Made by a program: the position numbers and the translations under genes. From NCBI GenBank assembly GCA_951799425.1, contig OX637396.1, forward strand, positions 34,030,701-34,094,700: a DNA stretch of 64,000 nucleotides. The letters run 5' to 3'. Shown in pieces: positions 9,316 to 24,099 of the stretch. Within the stretch, counting starts at the first letter, position 1; each line of letters begins with the position of its first letter. A model generated the notes under the pieces. It did not search any database and was not told the DNA's origin. It saw nothing but the letters and a program-made list of their open reading frames with translations. Source of the DNA: Ilex aquifolium (lineage: Eukaryota > Streptophyta > Magnoliopsida > Aquifoliales > Aquifoliaceae).

Positions 9316-10440
9316 GCCTTTACTAACATGTAATTATGTGTTTTTGGACCTTCGGCAAATTCTCTTTAGTACCTAGATTAACCAGCTACTCTGCTGTTGC
9401 TGATGTTTTTGGGTAACTTGAATGATTTGGGATCTTCACAGGATCACCTTTAATGGGTGTATGTTTAGTAGTCCACCATGACTATAAAGACAGCATCTTT
9501 AAAAAATCTTTCAAGTTTATTGTCATTATATATATTCTATGATTGAAAGATGTCATCACTAATTACTCCCAAGATACAAAGAACTAATTTTTGTTTCAAA
9601 TTGGTTAAAACGTTTTCATTTCCATGGAAACCAAAAACGAATAAGTGATTGAATTTTGAAATTTCATCTTTTTCGAAGTGTTTTTGATGTGTTTGAGTAT
9701 GTTTGGTGTCAGAATATACATTCAAAGCAGTCTTATACATACATTAGCTCAAACAAGCAATAAAGAAATTTGTGTACAGGTACCTTTTAAAGGCTGTTTC
9801 TTTGCTTCCTTAATTTATTTGCTCTGATTATATGATTTTATTCTAAAATTACGTTCCTACTAAACCTCCATATCTTTCTTATTCGTTACAAGAGACTTTG
9901 TATATTGGCATGTAAAGTTCCTCCGTAATATGAATTTATATGATATGTATTTGAAATCTTCAAGGGAATAGTAATGCAATTTCAATTCATCTTGTTCTTA
10001 TTTGGGTTACTCCGTCTTATTTTTTCACGCTTAATTTTCATTTTGTTTGTCAACTTACGGTTTATTAAAATTTGCATTGATGTGTTGGGTGAGAAAACAT
10101 ATCGTCTGCATTATTGATATTCTTTAGATTGATTGATTAACTCGAAATAAAATCTACATGATTTTCAATAGTTATGAGTTTTGCTACCAATATTGTATGA
10201 CTACAAATTTATACTTTCAAAATAAATAAGAAGGGGTAAATTTAAATTTTTAATTAACAAATACACCCGAAAAAACATTAATTGATCCAAGTCCAAACAT
10301 ATTTACCCATGCATCCATGGGTTTTTATGATGAACATCTTATCATAACAACAACAAGACTTTATATTTTATTCATTGGATAAAAGGGAGCTATATCTCCC
10401 TAGTTTTATCCAATTACAAACATACACACCAGAAAATTCA
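9316..10440. other. Stretch without a recognisable gene
   Basis: AT-rich sequence continuing the locus that the CACTA element interrupted. The first part (9316-9500) could be 3' flank of the F-box remnant. Short frames in it show no recognisable domain or codon pattern. I see no transposon termini or RNA gene. Confidence 0.6.
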
Positions 10441-10446
10441 CACAAA

Positions 10447-10470
10447 CACGCGCGCGCGCGCACACACACA
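10447..10470. repeat. Alternating CG/CA purine-pyrimidine tract
   Basis: A run of alternating CGCGCGCGCG followed by CACACACACA lies 20-45 bp beyond the stop codon of the secreted-peptide gene, in its 3' flank. Alternating CG/CA runs are prone to Z-DNA formation; an in vivo role is speculation. Confidence 0.85.
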
Positions 10471-10491
10471 TATTTAGATCATACGTGGTTG

Positions 10492-10779
10492 CTACATTTC
10501 AAGAATGGCCTTAAAATGGCAGAGTCCTGGATCCATTATACATTGCGGTGCGCATTTTGCGTAACATGCTGAAGAGCATTCAAAATATGAATGTCCGTAG
10601 GGGCATAAGTTTGTAATGCAGTAGTTCATGCAGCTGTCTTCCAACTTTGTAACTTTTCCGGCCCGGTCCGGCACCGCGGACACCGTCAGCAACATAAACA
10701 TAAGAAGCAATGCAATGATCATGACCTTGCTGCTGCTCCGGCGGCGGCTGGTGGCGGTAGTGACCATCATGGCTGCCAT
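10492..10779 (-). CDS. Small secreted cysteine-rich peptide, thionin-like or defensin-like
   Basis: A single-exon frame of 95 codons. After a basic N-terminus (residues 11-18) there is a hydrophobic segment, VMIIALLLMFMLLTVSA (about 19-35), which looks like a signal peptide or signal anchor. The mature part carries eight cysteines at residues 50, 54, 59, 68, 72, 76, 80 and 87, with spacing C-X3-C-X4-C-X8-C-X3-C-X3-C-X3-C-X6-C. Length, signal and eight Cys are typical of plant secreted antimicrobial or signalling peptides of thionin-like type. I cannot assign a named family. The ATG is supported by a TATA box at a plausible distance (10861-10868) and a GA-rich leader (10780-10798). No frameshift or stop interrupts it. 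It is the only intact host-type gene I can support in this window. Confidence 0.7.
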   Translation of the reverse strand: MAAMMVTTATSRRRSSSKVMIIALLLMFMLLTVSAVPDRAGKVTKLEDSCMNYCITNLCPYGHSYFECSSACYAKCAPQCIMDPGLCHFKAILEM

Positions 10780-10860
10780 TCTCTCTCTCTCTCTCTCCCC
10801 GAAGCTATCAAGTAGTAATACTAGAGTAGTTCTATGTAAGACAAATGGTGCAATTGTGTT

Positions 10861-10868
10861 TATTTATA
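10861..10868 (-). promoter_or_regulatory. TATA box of the cysteine-rich peptide gene
   Basis: On the minus strand this reads CTATAAATA, about 82 bp upstream of the ATG at 10779. The interval fits a core promoter plus a leader of about 50 nt that ends in a GA microsatellite. Confidence 0.6.
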
Positions 10869-10920
10869 GTGGGAGAAGAGGGACCTAGGTGTTAATAAGG
10901 GTTGGAAGCGGCTATGTTGC

Positions 10921-10953
10921 GTAATTATTGATACAGTTAATATCAATAATTAC
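10921..10953. repeat. Perfect 13-bp inverted repeat in the promoter
   Basis: GTAATTATTGATA and TATCAATAATTAC form perfect 13-bp arms around a 7-bp loop, between the TATA box and the G-box of the peptide gene. It could be a dimeric transcription-factor site or a small footprint of a transposon. Confidence 0.75.
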
Positions 10954-10955
10954 AC

Positions 10956-10961
10956 CACGTG
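10956..10961. promoter_or_regulatory. G-box (CACGTG)
   Basis: A palindromic CACGTG lies about 90 bp upstream of the TATA box of the cysteine-rich peptide gene, a usual distance for bHLH/bZIP binding sites. Its use is inferred from position only. Confidence 0.4.
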
Positions 10962-11152
10962 AATGTGTCATGTTGCAGGTGGTGCCCTCTAAACACGAAA
11001 TATTTTCTCAGTTTTTCCTCTATGTTGCATGTAGCTAGTCCTTGTATAAGCTGCTGCAAATAAGTCTAACGGATAGAGGAAAAAAATGACACAATGATAG
11101 TTCATCATCGCAAGACAATGATGGCTCATCATTATTTGACCTTTTTTTTTTT

Positions 11153-11703
11153 GGATTAATTGCATTGGAGGTCCTCAAAGTATGAAATTTATCTTATTTT
11201 AGTCTCCAATGTTTCAATTGCATCATTTCGATTTCTGAAACATTGAATATGTTTCTATATGGTCCCTCAAGTAGACAACGTCCAGATTACTAACGATTTT
11301 TTTTATTATAAATTTGTCACGTGATACTTAAATATGGACAAAAAAATAATTTAGATAATTTTTGACCAAATTTTTACTCAAATTTTGGTTAAATAGCTAC
11401 ATAAATTACACATTTTTTATTATGAGCTATTTAAATTTTGGTCAAAAGCTACCCATATTACACATTTTTTTGTCAAGAGCTACCCAAATTTTGTTTAAGA
11501 GCAATCAAAATTATTTGTTTCCATTTTTGGGTATTACGTGACAAATTTATGATAAAAAAATATTAGCAATCTGGACGTTGTCTGCTTGAAGGACCATATA
11601 GAAATATATTCAATACTTAAAGTCCCAAAATGATTCAATTGAAACATTAGAGACTAAAATGAGACAAATTTCATACTTTAGGGACTTCTAGTGCAATTAA
11701 CTC
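11153..11703. mobile_element. Foldback MITE with about 200-bp terminal inverted repeats
   Basis: The left arm begins GGATTAATTGCATTGGAGGTCC and the right arm ends in its inverse (reading CTAGTGCAATTAACTC). The arms pair imperfectly for about 190-200 bp, including the shared segments AGTATGAAATTT, TTTCTATATGGTCC, GACAACGTCCAGATT and AAATTTGTCACGT. There is no coding capacity. Both ends lie in T runs that could be the target duplication. Long TIRs, small size and a T-rich 9-bp-like duplication suggest a MULE-derived MITE. Confidence 0.8.
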
Positions 11704-12514
11704 TTTTTTTTTTTTTTTCAAAACTCTTAAAAAAATTTAGAAAGTTTCACTTCCAACAATCTCTCACAAAAGTTTTTAAAAAATAATAAAATTATAGACT
11801 TGAAACTTTATAAAATTACGAAAGGTGGGTAACTATATACTATGAATTCAGTGTATGTGTTATTATGTTTGAACCAACACCTAATGTTGATAGTTTCTAT
11901 TTAAAAGAGTCACAGTGAATTATTTATTGAATTTGGTCCTTTTAGTCAAATTTTAACATCGCACACGCATATTATAAATATAAAACATGATTTAGCATGT
12001 TGACGCTATTTATGGTCAAACACATACCTTGATTTTTAGAAGAGTTATTAGAGAATGGCTAAATTCTCACGATAACTACATTCATCACAACTTTTACTTA
12101 GGTGAGTTCTCCAATGATACATGTGATCAGAATCTTACAAAAGTATTCCCACCTCAAGCTCATTTAGAATAGTATTTTTCATTGTTGGATCGACGCTGAA
12201 ATAGAATATACAATTGGAATAAGTCTCTAGTTGATCTAATGATAAAAACTGATGGATAAACCACGAGTTAGACATTAATCAGAATTTATCTGTTAATCTC
12301 CCTCCAATATCATTCAATGGATGAACAGTGATATGAATTATTAAAATATATGGGCTCTAACTCTCTTTTTTTTTTTTTATCAATTAATTAATTTTTTAAC
12401 GTTATTCTTTTGATATGGATAGTATATGGACCCCACCTCTATTTTCATTTACTATGCACAATAAAAGTTATTAAAACAGGTGATTCTGCTTTCTTTTTTC
12501 CTTTTTCTTTTGCC
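11704..12514. other. Stretch without a recognisable gene
   Basis: AT-rich sequence with T runs and no coding frame, terminal repeat or RNA gene that I recognise. It separates the foldback MITE from the dispersed repeat that starts at about 12515. Confidence 0.6.
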
Positions 12515-13349
12515 GACCACTACTTTCCAAAAATGTTATATTTACACTTTTCTCCCCTACAATTTAAATACTAAATATGCTTTCATCCATTTTAATTGTA
12601 CTTTCACCACTTTCAATTATACCTTTAGCCTTTCAAGAATAAAATCCTCACGATTTAACCCCTTAACTTATTGTTGAAGAGCAATGCGATTAGGACCTAA
12701 TTCACTACAACCATTAGATTAACTATGAGCTCCATCAAACATTAGAATTTAGTGTTAATCCAGTGGTTACAATTAAATTACATTATTATGTTAACAAATT
12801 ATGTCAAATTTTTAGATTTAAATAGAATTACTCATTGTTCAATATTTTTACTAATTATATTTTAACCCCAAATATTTTTTAGCTTCAAACAACCACGTCT
12901 AACATTCTATTATTACGGTTGTGATGCCAAAAAATTGTCTAACAACAAAAGTTAAAGTGAGATCCTCTTCAACACACTTTTTTTTCAATTTTCTTTTTAG
13001 TACATCTTCCACCATACATTCAAGTAGGACTCATTGTATACAAATGGGTCATTCACTCATTAATAGCTGATAATGTGTCAAGAAAAAAAATGAATTGGAG
13101 AAGATTGATGAAAAAGTTGCCCTCACCAAAGGCAAAATGAATAAATAGCAATAGTCTGCCACAATTGTAACCGATATGGACCCAACATGTCTCCTAATGA
13201 AAAATCACCATCCAATGCCTTAATGCCCTCCAAACGGCCCAATGTGACCAGGTTAGCAATGACCCGGAAATTGGACTTGCAACTACATGAGCTGGGCTTC
13301 TAAGGGTGCTCCTAAATTAGGCCATCAGCGACAATATTCAAATTTAATA
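12515..13349. repeat. Unclassified dispersed repeat, copy 1 (interrupted by MULE A)
   Basis: From GACCACTACTTTCC to TTCAAATTTAAT this segment aligns with 18164-18935 over its whole length with scattered differences. The end (GCTCCTAAATTAGGCCATCAG) also matches 45970-46000. The other two copies continue with GTAAACACAT or GATAAACACAT where this one is cut by the MULE TIR at 13350. The repeat has no obvious coding capacity. It contains parts resembling gene-flank sequence, so it may be a large non-autonomous element or a Helitron-type unit. Confidence 0.75.
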
Positions 13350-17264
<3,915 letters not shown>

Positions 17265-17265
17265 T

Positions 17266-17354
17266 ACTGGAGGTGCCCCATGCGATGCACGATACTTTCA
17301 ATATTTTTCATCATAATTCCATCATCCCCATCGTCTCTACCACGTCACACCCAC
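17266..17354 (-). repeat. Helitron-end-like segment, copy 1
   Basis: ACTGGAGGTGCCCCATGCGATGCACG... is 95 percent like 19421-19510. On the minus strand the end reads CGTGCATCGCATGGGGCACC followed by the site that is CTAGT in copy 2, here mutated to CCAGT. A short hairpin close to CTAGT is the form of a Helitron 3' end. Confidence 0.45.
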
Positions 17355-17457
17355 TAGGGACGGAGCCAAGATTTTGCACTTGGAGGGGGCAAACTTTATC
17401 ACAAAAACTCACAAACAAAATTTCAAATTTTCAATGTAACAACAAAGTTTATTAAAT
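17355..17457 (+). mobile_element. Left end of an hAT MITE, truncated
   Basis: TAGGGACGGAGCCAAGATTTT follows ACACCCAC (17347-17354), the same junction as the complete element at 19511. Homology to that element continues to about 17457 and then fails; no right terminus is found before 18164. It is the same insertion carried in a duplicated host segment and later truncated. Confidence 0.7.
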
Positions 17458-17469
17458 ATGAACAAAACT

Positions 17470-18163
17470 GTAGACGCAATAATTAACAAAATTGTATACT
17501 CAAAGAAACGTAATAATTAAAAAATTGTAGAATACTCCAACATCAATCAAATAAATTAACGAAATCGTATACTCGAAGAAACACAATAATTTATCACATG
17601 TTCACAATCAAATAAAAAGTAAAATATCGATACATAGTTGAAAATTTTATAATTAGATACAAACTTTTAATCAAAAAATGTATAATAATCTTTGCTAAAT
17701 ATACCGAATAAAACAACACATTTAATCAAAAATGTATAATAATATTTGCTACTTTCTTTTTTTCTTTTCCTTTTCCTTCTGCTAACCTGACGCAAACAAA
17801 AGGATTGACGACCACCGAGTGGGGTGGTCAGTGGGATAATGGTCGAGCCTCTCGTCTTGTGCTCAAAAGTTTGAGTTTTAGAGTCTATATTGGGACATGA
17901 TGATTGACCGTTATGCTAATCTAGTTAGATTCGTTTCCGAAAAGAGTAATGAGTACGGTTAGAAGCCTCATGATCCTACTAATGAGAACCTATTAGAGTA
18001 ATTTCTGAACGCTCTTCTTTACCCCCGATCCGTTTTTCACGAGCCCAAAAGCTAAAAAAAAAAAAGTTAGCGGAGGAGACGAAAAAAAAGAGATGTTGAA
18101 ATGATAACAAAAGGACAAGAGAAAAATATAATAAAGCGCTTTTAGTCAGGGCCATAGTACTCG
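17470..18163. other. Stretch without a recognisable gene; short repeats and a possible SINE
   Basis: 17470-17600 contains imperfect repeats of an AATTGTATACTCAAAGAAAC unit. 17805-17960 has GTGGTCAGTGGGATAATGG followed about 30 bp later by AAAGTTTGAGTTTTAGAG. These are placed like decayed A and B boxes of a tRNA-derived SINE, but neither matches the consensus exactly. Nothing else is recognisable. Confidence 0.35.
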
Positions 18164-19260
18164 GACCACTTCTTTCCAATAATGTTGTATTTACACTTTT
18201 CTCCCTAAAATTTAAATACTGAATATGCTTTCATCCATTTTAATTATACTTTCACCACTTTCAATTATACCTTTAGTCTTACAAGAATTAAATCCTCACG
18301 ATTTAACCCCTTAACTTATTGTTGAAGAGCAAATGCTATTGGGACCTAATTCACTGCAATCATTGGACTAACTGTGAACTTCATCAAATATTAGAACTTA
18401 ATGTTAGTCCAATGGTTACAATAAAACTACATTATTAGGTCAATAAATTAGGTCAAATTTTTAGATTTAAATAACATTACTCACTGTTCAACATTTTTAC
18501 TAATTATATTTTTACCTCAAATATTTTTTAGCTTCAAACAACCACTTCTGACATCCAATTATTACGGTTGTGATGCCAAAAATTTGTTTGACGCCAAAAG
18601 GTGGAGTGAAAGCCTCTCCAATACACTTTTCTTTCAGTTTCCTTCTTCGCACATCATTCACTGTACATTTAAGTGGGACTCATTGTATATAACTGGATCC
18701 CTCACTTATTAATAGTAGATGATGTGTGAAGAAAAAAAAAATAGTGCATTGAAGAGAGCTTGATAAAAAAATCGCCCCCACATAATGCTTTAATGACCGC
18801 CAAACGGCCCAATGCGAGGAGGGGTGAGAGTTGTCTGCGACCAGGTTAGCAATGACCAAGAAATTGGACTTGCAACTAAATGAGTCGGGCTTCCATGGCT
18901 GCTCCTAATTAGGCCATCAGCGAAATTCAAATTTAATGTAAACACATACACACCAAATAAAAAATAATATGATACGACACAACACCACTCCTACCCAAAC
19001 CGTCTCTATGGAGTCTCACTAATTGCAACTCAAGGCGGGTCTTCAAACATACTGTAATGGTTAATATCTTGTTTCTTCTAAACTAATTTATGAGTTTTTA
19101 AGATATTCGATACTCATATCTCCTGAAGTGACACTAGCTTTATAACTTTTATTGGCTGGGGCTACCATCGAAAGCATATTCAATAGTATTACGAACACTT
19201 GCCATCGTGCATATTAAAAAAAAAAAGAAAAAAACATTTTTCAAGATATATGGGTTTGTC
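18164..19260. repeat. Unclassified dispersed repeat, copy 2 (uninterrupted)
   Basis: Aligns with 12515-13349 and, from about 18890 onward, with 45960-46199 and 46627-46700 (CCAAACCGTCTCTATGG, AATTGCAACTCAAG). It serves as the empty-site reference for two insertions. MULE A interrupts the family at the position equivalent to about 18937. The Harbinger MITE at 46200 interrupts it at the position equivalent to 19100. Confidence 0.75.
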
Positions 19261-19422
19261 AAGATTTACATAATTTATGGTAAAGCTTTATTTTCTCAAA
19301 TGATGTTTTAAGGGAAAAAAAATGTCGAATTATTGCTTTTTGACTAATACATGGTTGATTACATTTTTCAAAGGTGATATGCGTCGATCAAAATACATAA
19401 ATAACACGTTTGTATATGTGTA

Positions 19423-20155
19423 CTAGCGGTGCCCCATGCGATGCACGATACTTTCAATATTTTTCATCATAATTCCATCATCCCTATCGTCTCTACCACG
19501 TCACACCCACTAGGGACAGAGCCAAGATTTTACAGTCAGAGGGGCAAACTTTATCACAAAAACTCATATAAACAAAATTTCAATGTAACAACATAGTTTA
19601 TTAAATACTAGTTAATCAAATCAATAGAAAATAAAGCAGCGACTGAATTTAAATGGGTCTGATCAATAATTTTTTTCTTGTGTGAAAGTCTGAAGATTGA
19701 GCTTTGGACTTATGGGCAATGGCTGCTTCTATTTTTTTTTAAAAGGCTAGGGCTTAGGATGAGAGAAGAATAAAAGAAATTCGAATGTGCTTTAATTTTA
19801 TTATTTTTACCCTTTACTCTACTAATTAGGAAAGGATAAAAAATATATTTTAATGCTTCTTTATTAATTAGTCTAGGGATCTACTCAAAGGGAGGGGGGC
19901 CAAGTCTCATTTCATAGAAGAATCCTTCAGCATCTTTACTACCTACTTAGGGATTACCCCAAGCTTTGTTGTGGGGGGGGGGGGGGGGGGGGGGGCCCAG
20001 GCCATGGTTGAGCTCCGCCTCTAACACCCACGCTCACCCTTTACTGTCACTCCTCATCTCACCACCACTCCGACCTTAATATTTTTGAAAAATTACCTAA
20101 GGAGAATGAAATAAAATAGCTTGATGGGAGTAATTACATCAGTCATATAAAATAA
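19423..20155 (-). mobile_element. Helitron-like element, minus strand, with hAT inside (tentative)
   Basis: On the minus strand the segment would end with a CGTGC-ATC-GCATG hairpin a few bases before CTAG (19423-19426) followed by T, as in Helitrons. The other end, which should begin TC, is not clear. The hAT MITE at 19511-20023 is inserted inside it. Confidence 0.4.
19511..20023 (+). mobile_element. hAT MITE, 513 bp, with 8-bp target duplication
   Basis: The left end TAGGGACAGAGCC and the right end GAGCTCCGCCTCTA form short imperfect TIRs of the TAGGGGCGGAGCC type common in plant hAT MITEs. A perfect 8-bp duplication ACACCCAC is present at 19503-19510 and 20024-20031. A run of 23 G at 19973-19995 lies near the right end. 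There is no coding capacity. Confidence 0.88.
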
Positions 20156-20752
20156 CTAGTAATTGCTCGTGCCTAAAGGCACGGGATAACGAAAAATTAA
20201 ATTAAAATTCGAATAATATTATATTGCCTAAAGGAACTTTGCAACCTAAAACAAACCGTTAATTTGAAATAATTTTTACTTCATTTGCTTTAATATAAGA
20301 AATTGAAATCAAACTAATCCCTACTATTTTCCAGAAATTTCAACAGAATTTCCTCTAAAAATAGGAGCGCAGAAAAATTTAAACATGTCTACAGAATTTA
20401 CAATCATACATAACAATCATCAAAATACACCATACCACCACAATCATCAATACATACCCAACCACCATAACAAACATCATTTCATACCCAAAATAACATT
20501 TATAGCATAATAACAAAAAAAGACAATAAAAAAATCAAGACTTCTATGACAGTTTAAGCTCCAGTTCCGCTCTGATTCCATAGCATTTCGCATAATATCA
20601 ACACCCGCATGATCAAAAACATCACCTAAAACAGCTCCACATTGAAATTTGCCAAATGAAGAGTTATCCGATTTCAGTATTAAGTTACTTTAAATACCAA
20701 AACTATGCAACAAATAATAATTTACTATAAATAAAATTAAATGTAAAGGTCA
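20156..20752 (-). mobile_element. Helitron 3' end and adjoining sequence (interrupted by Athila insertion)
   Basis: On the minus strand the sequence reads a perfect 6-bp hairpin CGTGCC-TTTA-GGCACG (20168-20183), then GAGCAATTA, CTAG (20156-20159) and an outside T. These are the classic features of a Helitron 3' terminus. The body extends to the right and is cut by the LTR retrotransposon at 20753; the 5' TC end was not found. A minus-strand frame at about 20540-20690 reads FGKFQCGAVLGDVFDHAG and looks coding. It could be a captured gene fragment, which I do not recognise. Confidence 0.6.
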
Positions 20753-22350
20753 TGATTAACCCAAATTAATGCATAATTTAATTAAGTTAATAGGACAATT
20801 GTGTTAGTTAAACAAAGTTAAACTAGTCAAAATAAGTCAAATTAGGGTTAGTGTGTAAATTAGGGATAATGCATTAATTGTTGTTTTCAGGGTTTTGTGC
20901 GTCAAAGCTACAATTTACTGGGGAGCCAATCATCAAAGCTACAAACTATAGGGTGCCAATTATTAAAGCTCAAAACAAAAGGGGATCAAAGTATAATTCA
21001 AAGGGCATTTTCTTGGGGCTTGTAAATGGCATCTTCTTGGGGCTTGTAAAAGGCATCTTTTGGTTGCCTATAAATACCCACCCCTTGGATCTTGTAAAGA
21101 TCATCTTTTTTCTCTTGTATCATCTTTCTTGTAAAGAACACCTTTTGGTAGTAGAAAACCCTCCAAAAGTCATTATTGCTTTCTTGTATCATTGTTTTCT
21201 TGAAAAGAATCCTTTTGGTTGTGGAAAACCCTCCAAAAGTAATTACTTTCTTTCATGTATTGGTGCTTTCTTTTAATTGCTTTCTTCTAATTTAAGTATT
21301 GCCTTCTTTTATTGTATTATTGCTTTCTTTTAATTTATTGCTTTCTTTTACTTTTATTGTTTGAGCTTCCTTCTTCCCTTAAAGGAGTGAAACTCTTCCA
21401 CTTTTCTAGAGTTTTACCAAAGCCGTGAATGGTGGAATGTGATTCACTCATTCTTTGTCGAAGATCGGCTCCTTGTGTAATATGGTTTTACCTTGTAACT
21501 CCTCTACTTGGAGGGATGAGCATCACTCACTTTTCTAGCTTTACCAAAGCCATGAAGAGTGAGTAGTTTCTCATTCACTCTTTAGTAAGAGGTGATGTAT
21601 AAATTATTTGGAAGTTATATTGGTGCATTTCCTTTATGCTTAGCTCCAATTTTCATTTCTTCATAATGTCGTCTCATTACATTGTTGTCTTTACCTTAAG
21701 CATGAGTAGCTAAGTCTTTAAGTTGGCTAATCCAAGAGAGACCTCCTCTTATGTATGCCATTTTAACTCATCTTCTTTCCTCCACTCGGTGTACGATGGT
21801 TCGGTTTAACTGGGTTGAGTGAGGACATGGTGTGAATCTTTGATATCCCGTAGACTTGTCACTGGTTATGCTTGGATCCTCACTTCCATCTCGTCCCTCG
21901 CTTCCCACGAATCAATCGTTCATCTATGCACCATTGGAGGAATGATTCGAGTCGACTTGGCATTCCTATTGGAGTGAACCCTTCGGATTAGCCAACACTT
22001 ATTTCCCATTTCAATTTCATCACAACACAAATCACAAACCAACTTCAAACAAAAGATTTTACACTTTTCTTTCACAAAAATTACCTTCTACACGATTCAC
22101 CTCCTTCCTTGAGGAGACCACTTTGGAATACGGTTCCAAGTAAAACACGACACACAAAAGTCTTCTTGCGCTTGAGAAGTATTTTTGTTCACACACACAC
22201 ACACACACATTTCATTCATTCCACCATTTCGTTGCCCTTTCTTTTGACATCATTCCAAGGGAGAGTGACGCTCTCCTCCACACATAGACTATACGCATTG
22301 AGGGATGATGTTCGGAGGTTAGGATATACTACAACGGAAACTAACAAACA
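20753..22350 (+). repeat. Athila 5' LTR
   Basis: Begins TGATTAACCC and ends AACAAACA; 1598 bp. It contains a TATA box (21069-21076, CCTATAAATACCC), an internal run of CTTGGGGCTTGTAAA-type repeats (about 21010-21060), and a CA microsatellite (22192-22209) near its end. Confidence 0.95.
21069..21076 (+). promoter_or_regulatory. TATA box in Athila LTR
   Basis: TATAAATA is conserved in both LTRs (the second at about 37901-37908). It is the likely core promoter for the retroelement transcript. Confidence 0.55.
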
Positions 22351-22354
22351 TTTT

Positions 22355-22371
22355 TGGCGCCGTTGCCGGGG
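22355..22371 (+). other. Primer-binding site, tRNA-Asp
   Basis: TGGCGCCGTTGCCGGGG, starting 4 bp after the 5' LTR, is the complement of the plant tRNA-Asp 3' end over 17 bases. It is the usual PBS of Athila elements. Confidence 0.92.
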
Positions 22372-22509
22372 GAAGACAAGCGTTGAATCAAGAAGGTAAT
22401 TTTCGGACAATGGAGATAAGTCCCGTGATGTTCATCATGGGCTGAGGTACGTTGATCATTGTATATACTTTTGTTTGTTTTCATTTTCAATTGTAGATAG
22501 TTTTGTTGC

Positions 22510-24052
22510 ATGTGGGGACGGGACGAACTAAACCGACTAGTTAGACAACCTTTGGCCCCCAACATGAACATTGACCAAGACCCACCCGAGAATGCGATTG
22601 ATAATTTTGAGAATGTGGATGCCAATCCCAATGTGCAAAGGGGTGGGGGAGTGCCAGAACTTAGAATTCCCAATCCACGAATGCAATTCCCCCCTCCCGG
22701 AAATGAAGGGAACAATTTCCCAATTGATCCTTCGGCGAGTTCAATGCGGGAATTTCTTCAACCAACCCGCAGCACCACACCCTCATGCATCCTCTTACCG
22801 GTCTAAGCTCAGCTCTTCCAAGTTAAGTCAGGGATGTTGCAACTACTTCCTACATTCCACGGAATTGAAAAGGAAAACCCTTATTTGCACATAAAAGAAT
22901 TTGAGGATATAGTTGCAACCTTCAATGCTAACTATGCTATGGAGGACATAGCTCGCTTAAAATTGTTTCCCTTCTCCCTCAGAGATAAAGCCAAATCATG
23001 GTTGTGTTCCTTGCGACCTCGATCCATTACCAATTGGGGTCAGATGCTTTCGAAATTTTTAAATAAATTTTTTCCAGTTCATAGGACCACTGCTTTAAAA
23101 AAAGAAATTCAAAACTTTTCGGAGAAGCCCAATGAGAAATTCTACCAATGTTGGGAGCGGTACAAGGAGTTGTTGCAATCCATTCCACATCATGGCTTTG
23201 AATCATGGCAAGTGGTTAGTTTCTTCTATGAAGGAATCACACTGAGCCATAGACAATTCATTGACATGATGTGTAATGGCGAGTTTTTGAACAAAGACCC
23301 CGACGAGGCTTTAGACTACTTTGATACGTTGGCACAAAATGCACAATCATGGAACATTACGGATCCCACCGACGTACCAAGGTCTTCTCCTCAAAGGAGT
23401 AGTCAAACTCAAGGGGGAGGGATTTATGATTTGAGAGACCGGGAAGATTTGCTTTCCAAAATTGCCAAAATTGTCTAGGAAGGTTGAAACTCTTGAAGTC
23501 AATAGGAGGCACGAGGTGTCAAATATTTCAAAGATAAATGAGTTTTGCTCAATTTGTGAGAGTGTGGAGCATTCCATATCGGAGTGCCCTAACATTTCGG
23601 CACTTAAGGAAGTGTATCACGAGCAAGTCAATGCCTTTAACCAACCAAGGCAATCATTCTCTCCACATTCAAACACTTATAATCCGGGGTGGAGCAATCA
23701 CCCTAATTTTAGTTGGAGAAATGAGAACCCCACTCCTCATGGGTCTAATGCATACACACCTCCCACACCTCCTAGGCAAAATCAATATCAAGGCCAAGGG
23801 CAGACATCTAGCTCCCAATACCCCCATTCCAATCCACAAGGGTACTCGTCAAACCCATCACCACAGAATTTTTCACCAAGTCCACCTCCCCAAAGCTTCT
23901 CCCAACAAGGATCATCCAATTCTTCCACCTACCAACCTCCCCGTAAGAGGAATTTGGAGGATGTGGTTCATGCTTTCATTCAAAGCCAAACCGCCATCAA
24001 TAACCAAAATGCACAACTCTTAATGACATTAGGACCTAACTCACGAAGTTGA
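22510..24052 (+). pseudogene. gag: Athila gag, interrupted
   Basis: The frame opens at 22510 and is stopped by TAA at 22804-22806. It continues in the same frame to about 23470 with the retrotransposon gag core (ENPYLHIKEFEDIV, FPFSLRDKAKSWL, RYKELLQSIPHHGFESW, DEALDYFDTLAQNAQSW). A frameshift near 23465-23475 moves it to another frame. There a CCHC zinc knuckle is seen (CSICESVEHSISEC, about 23545-23590), followed by a proline/glutamine/serine-rich tail with NPGWSNHPNFSWRNENP. Gag would form the virus-like particle. Two lesions make it inactive. Confidence 0.9.
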
Positions 24053-24099
24053 CAAACTCCATGGGGGCATCACAACAAGAAAAGGGGAAATTCTCCGCT

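Noticed and set aside
19973..19995. Run of 23 G as a functional G-quadruplex
   Set aside because: A pure homopolymer within a MITE is more likely slippage or a base-calling effect; no supporting context.
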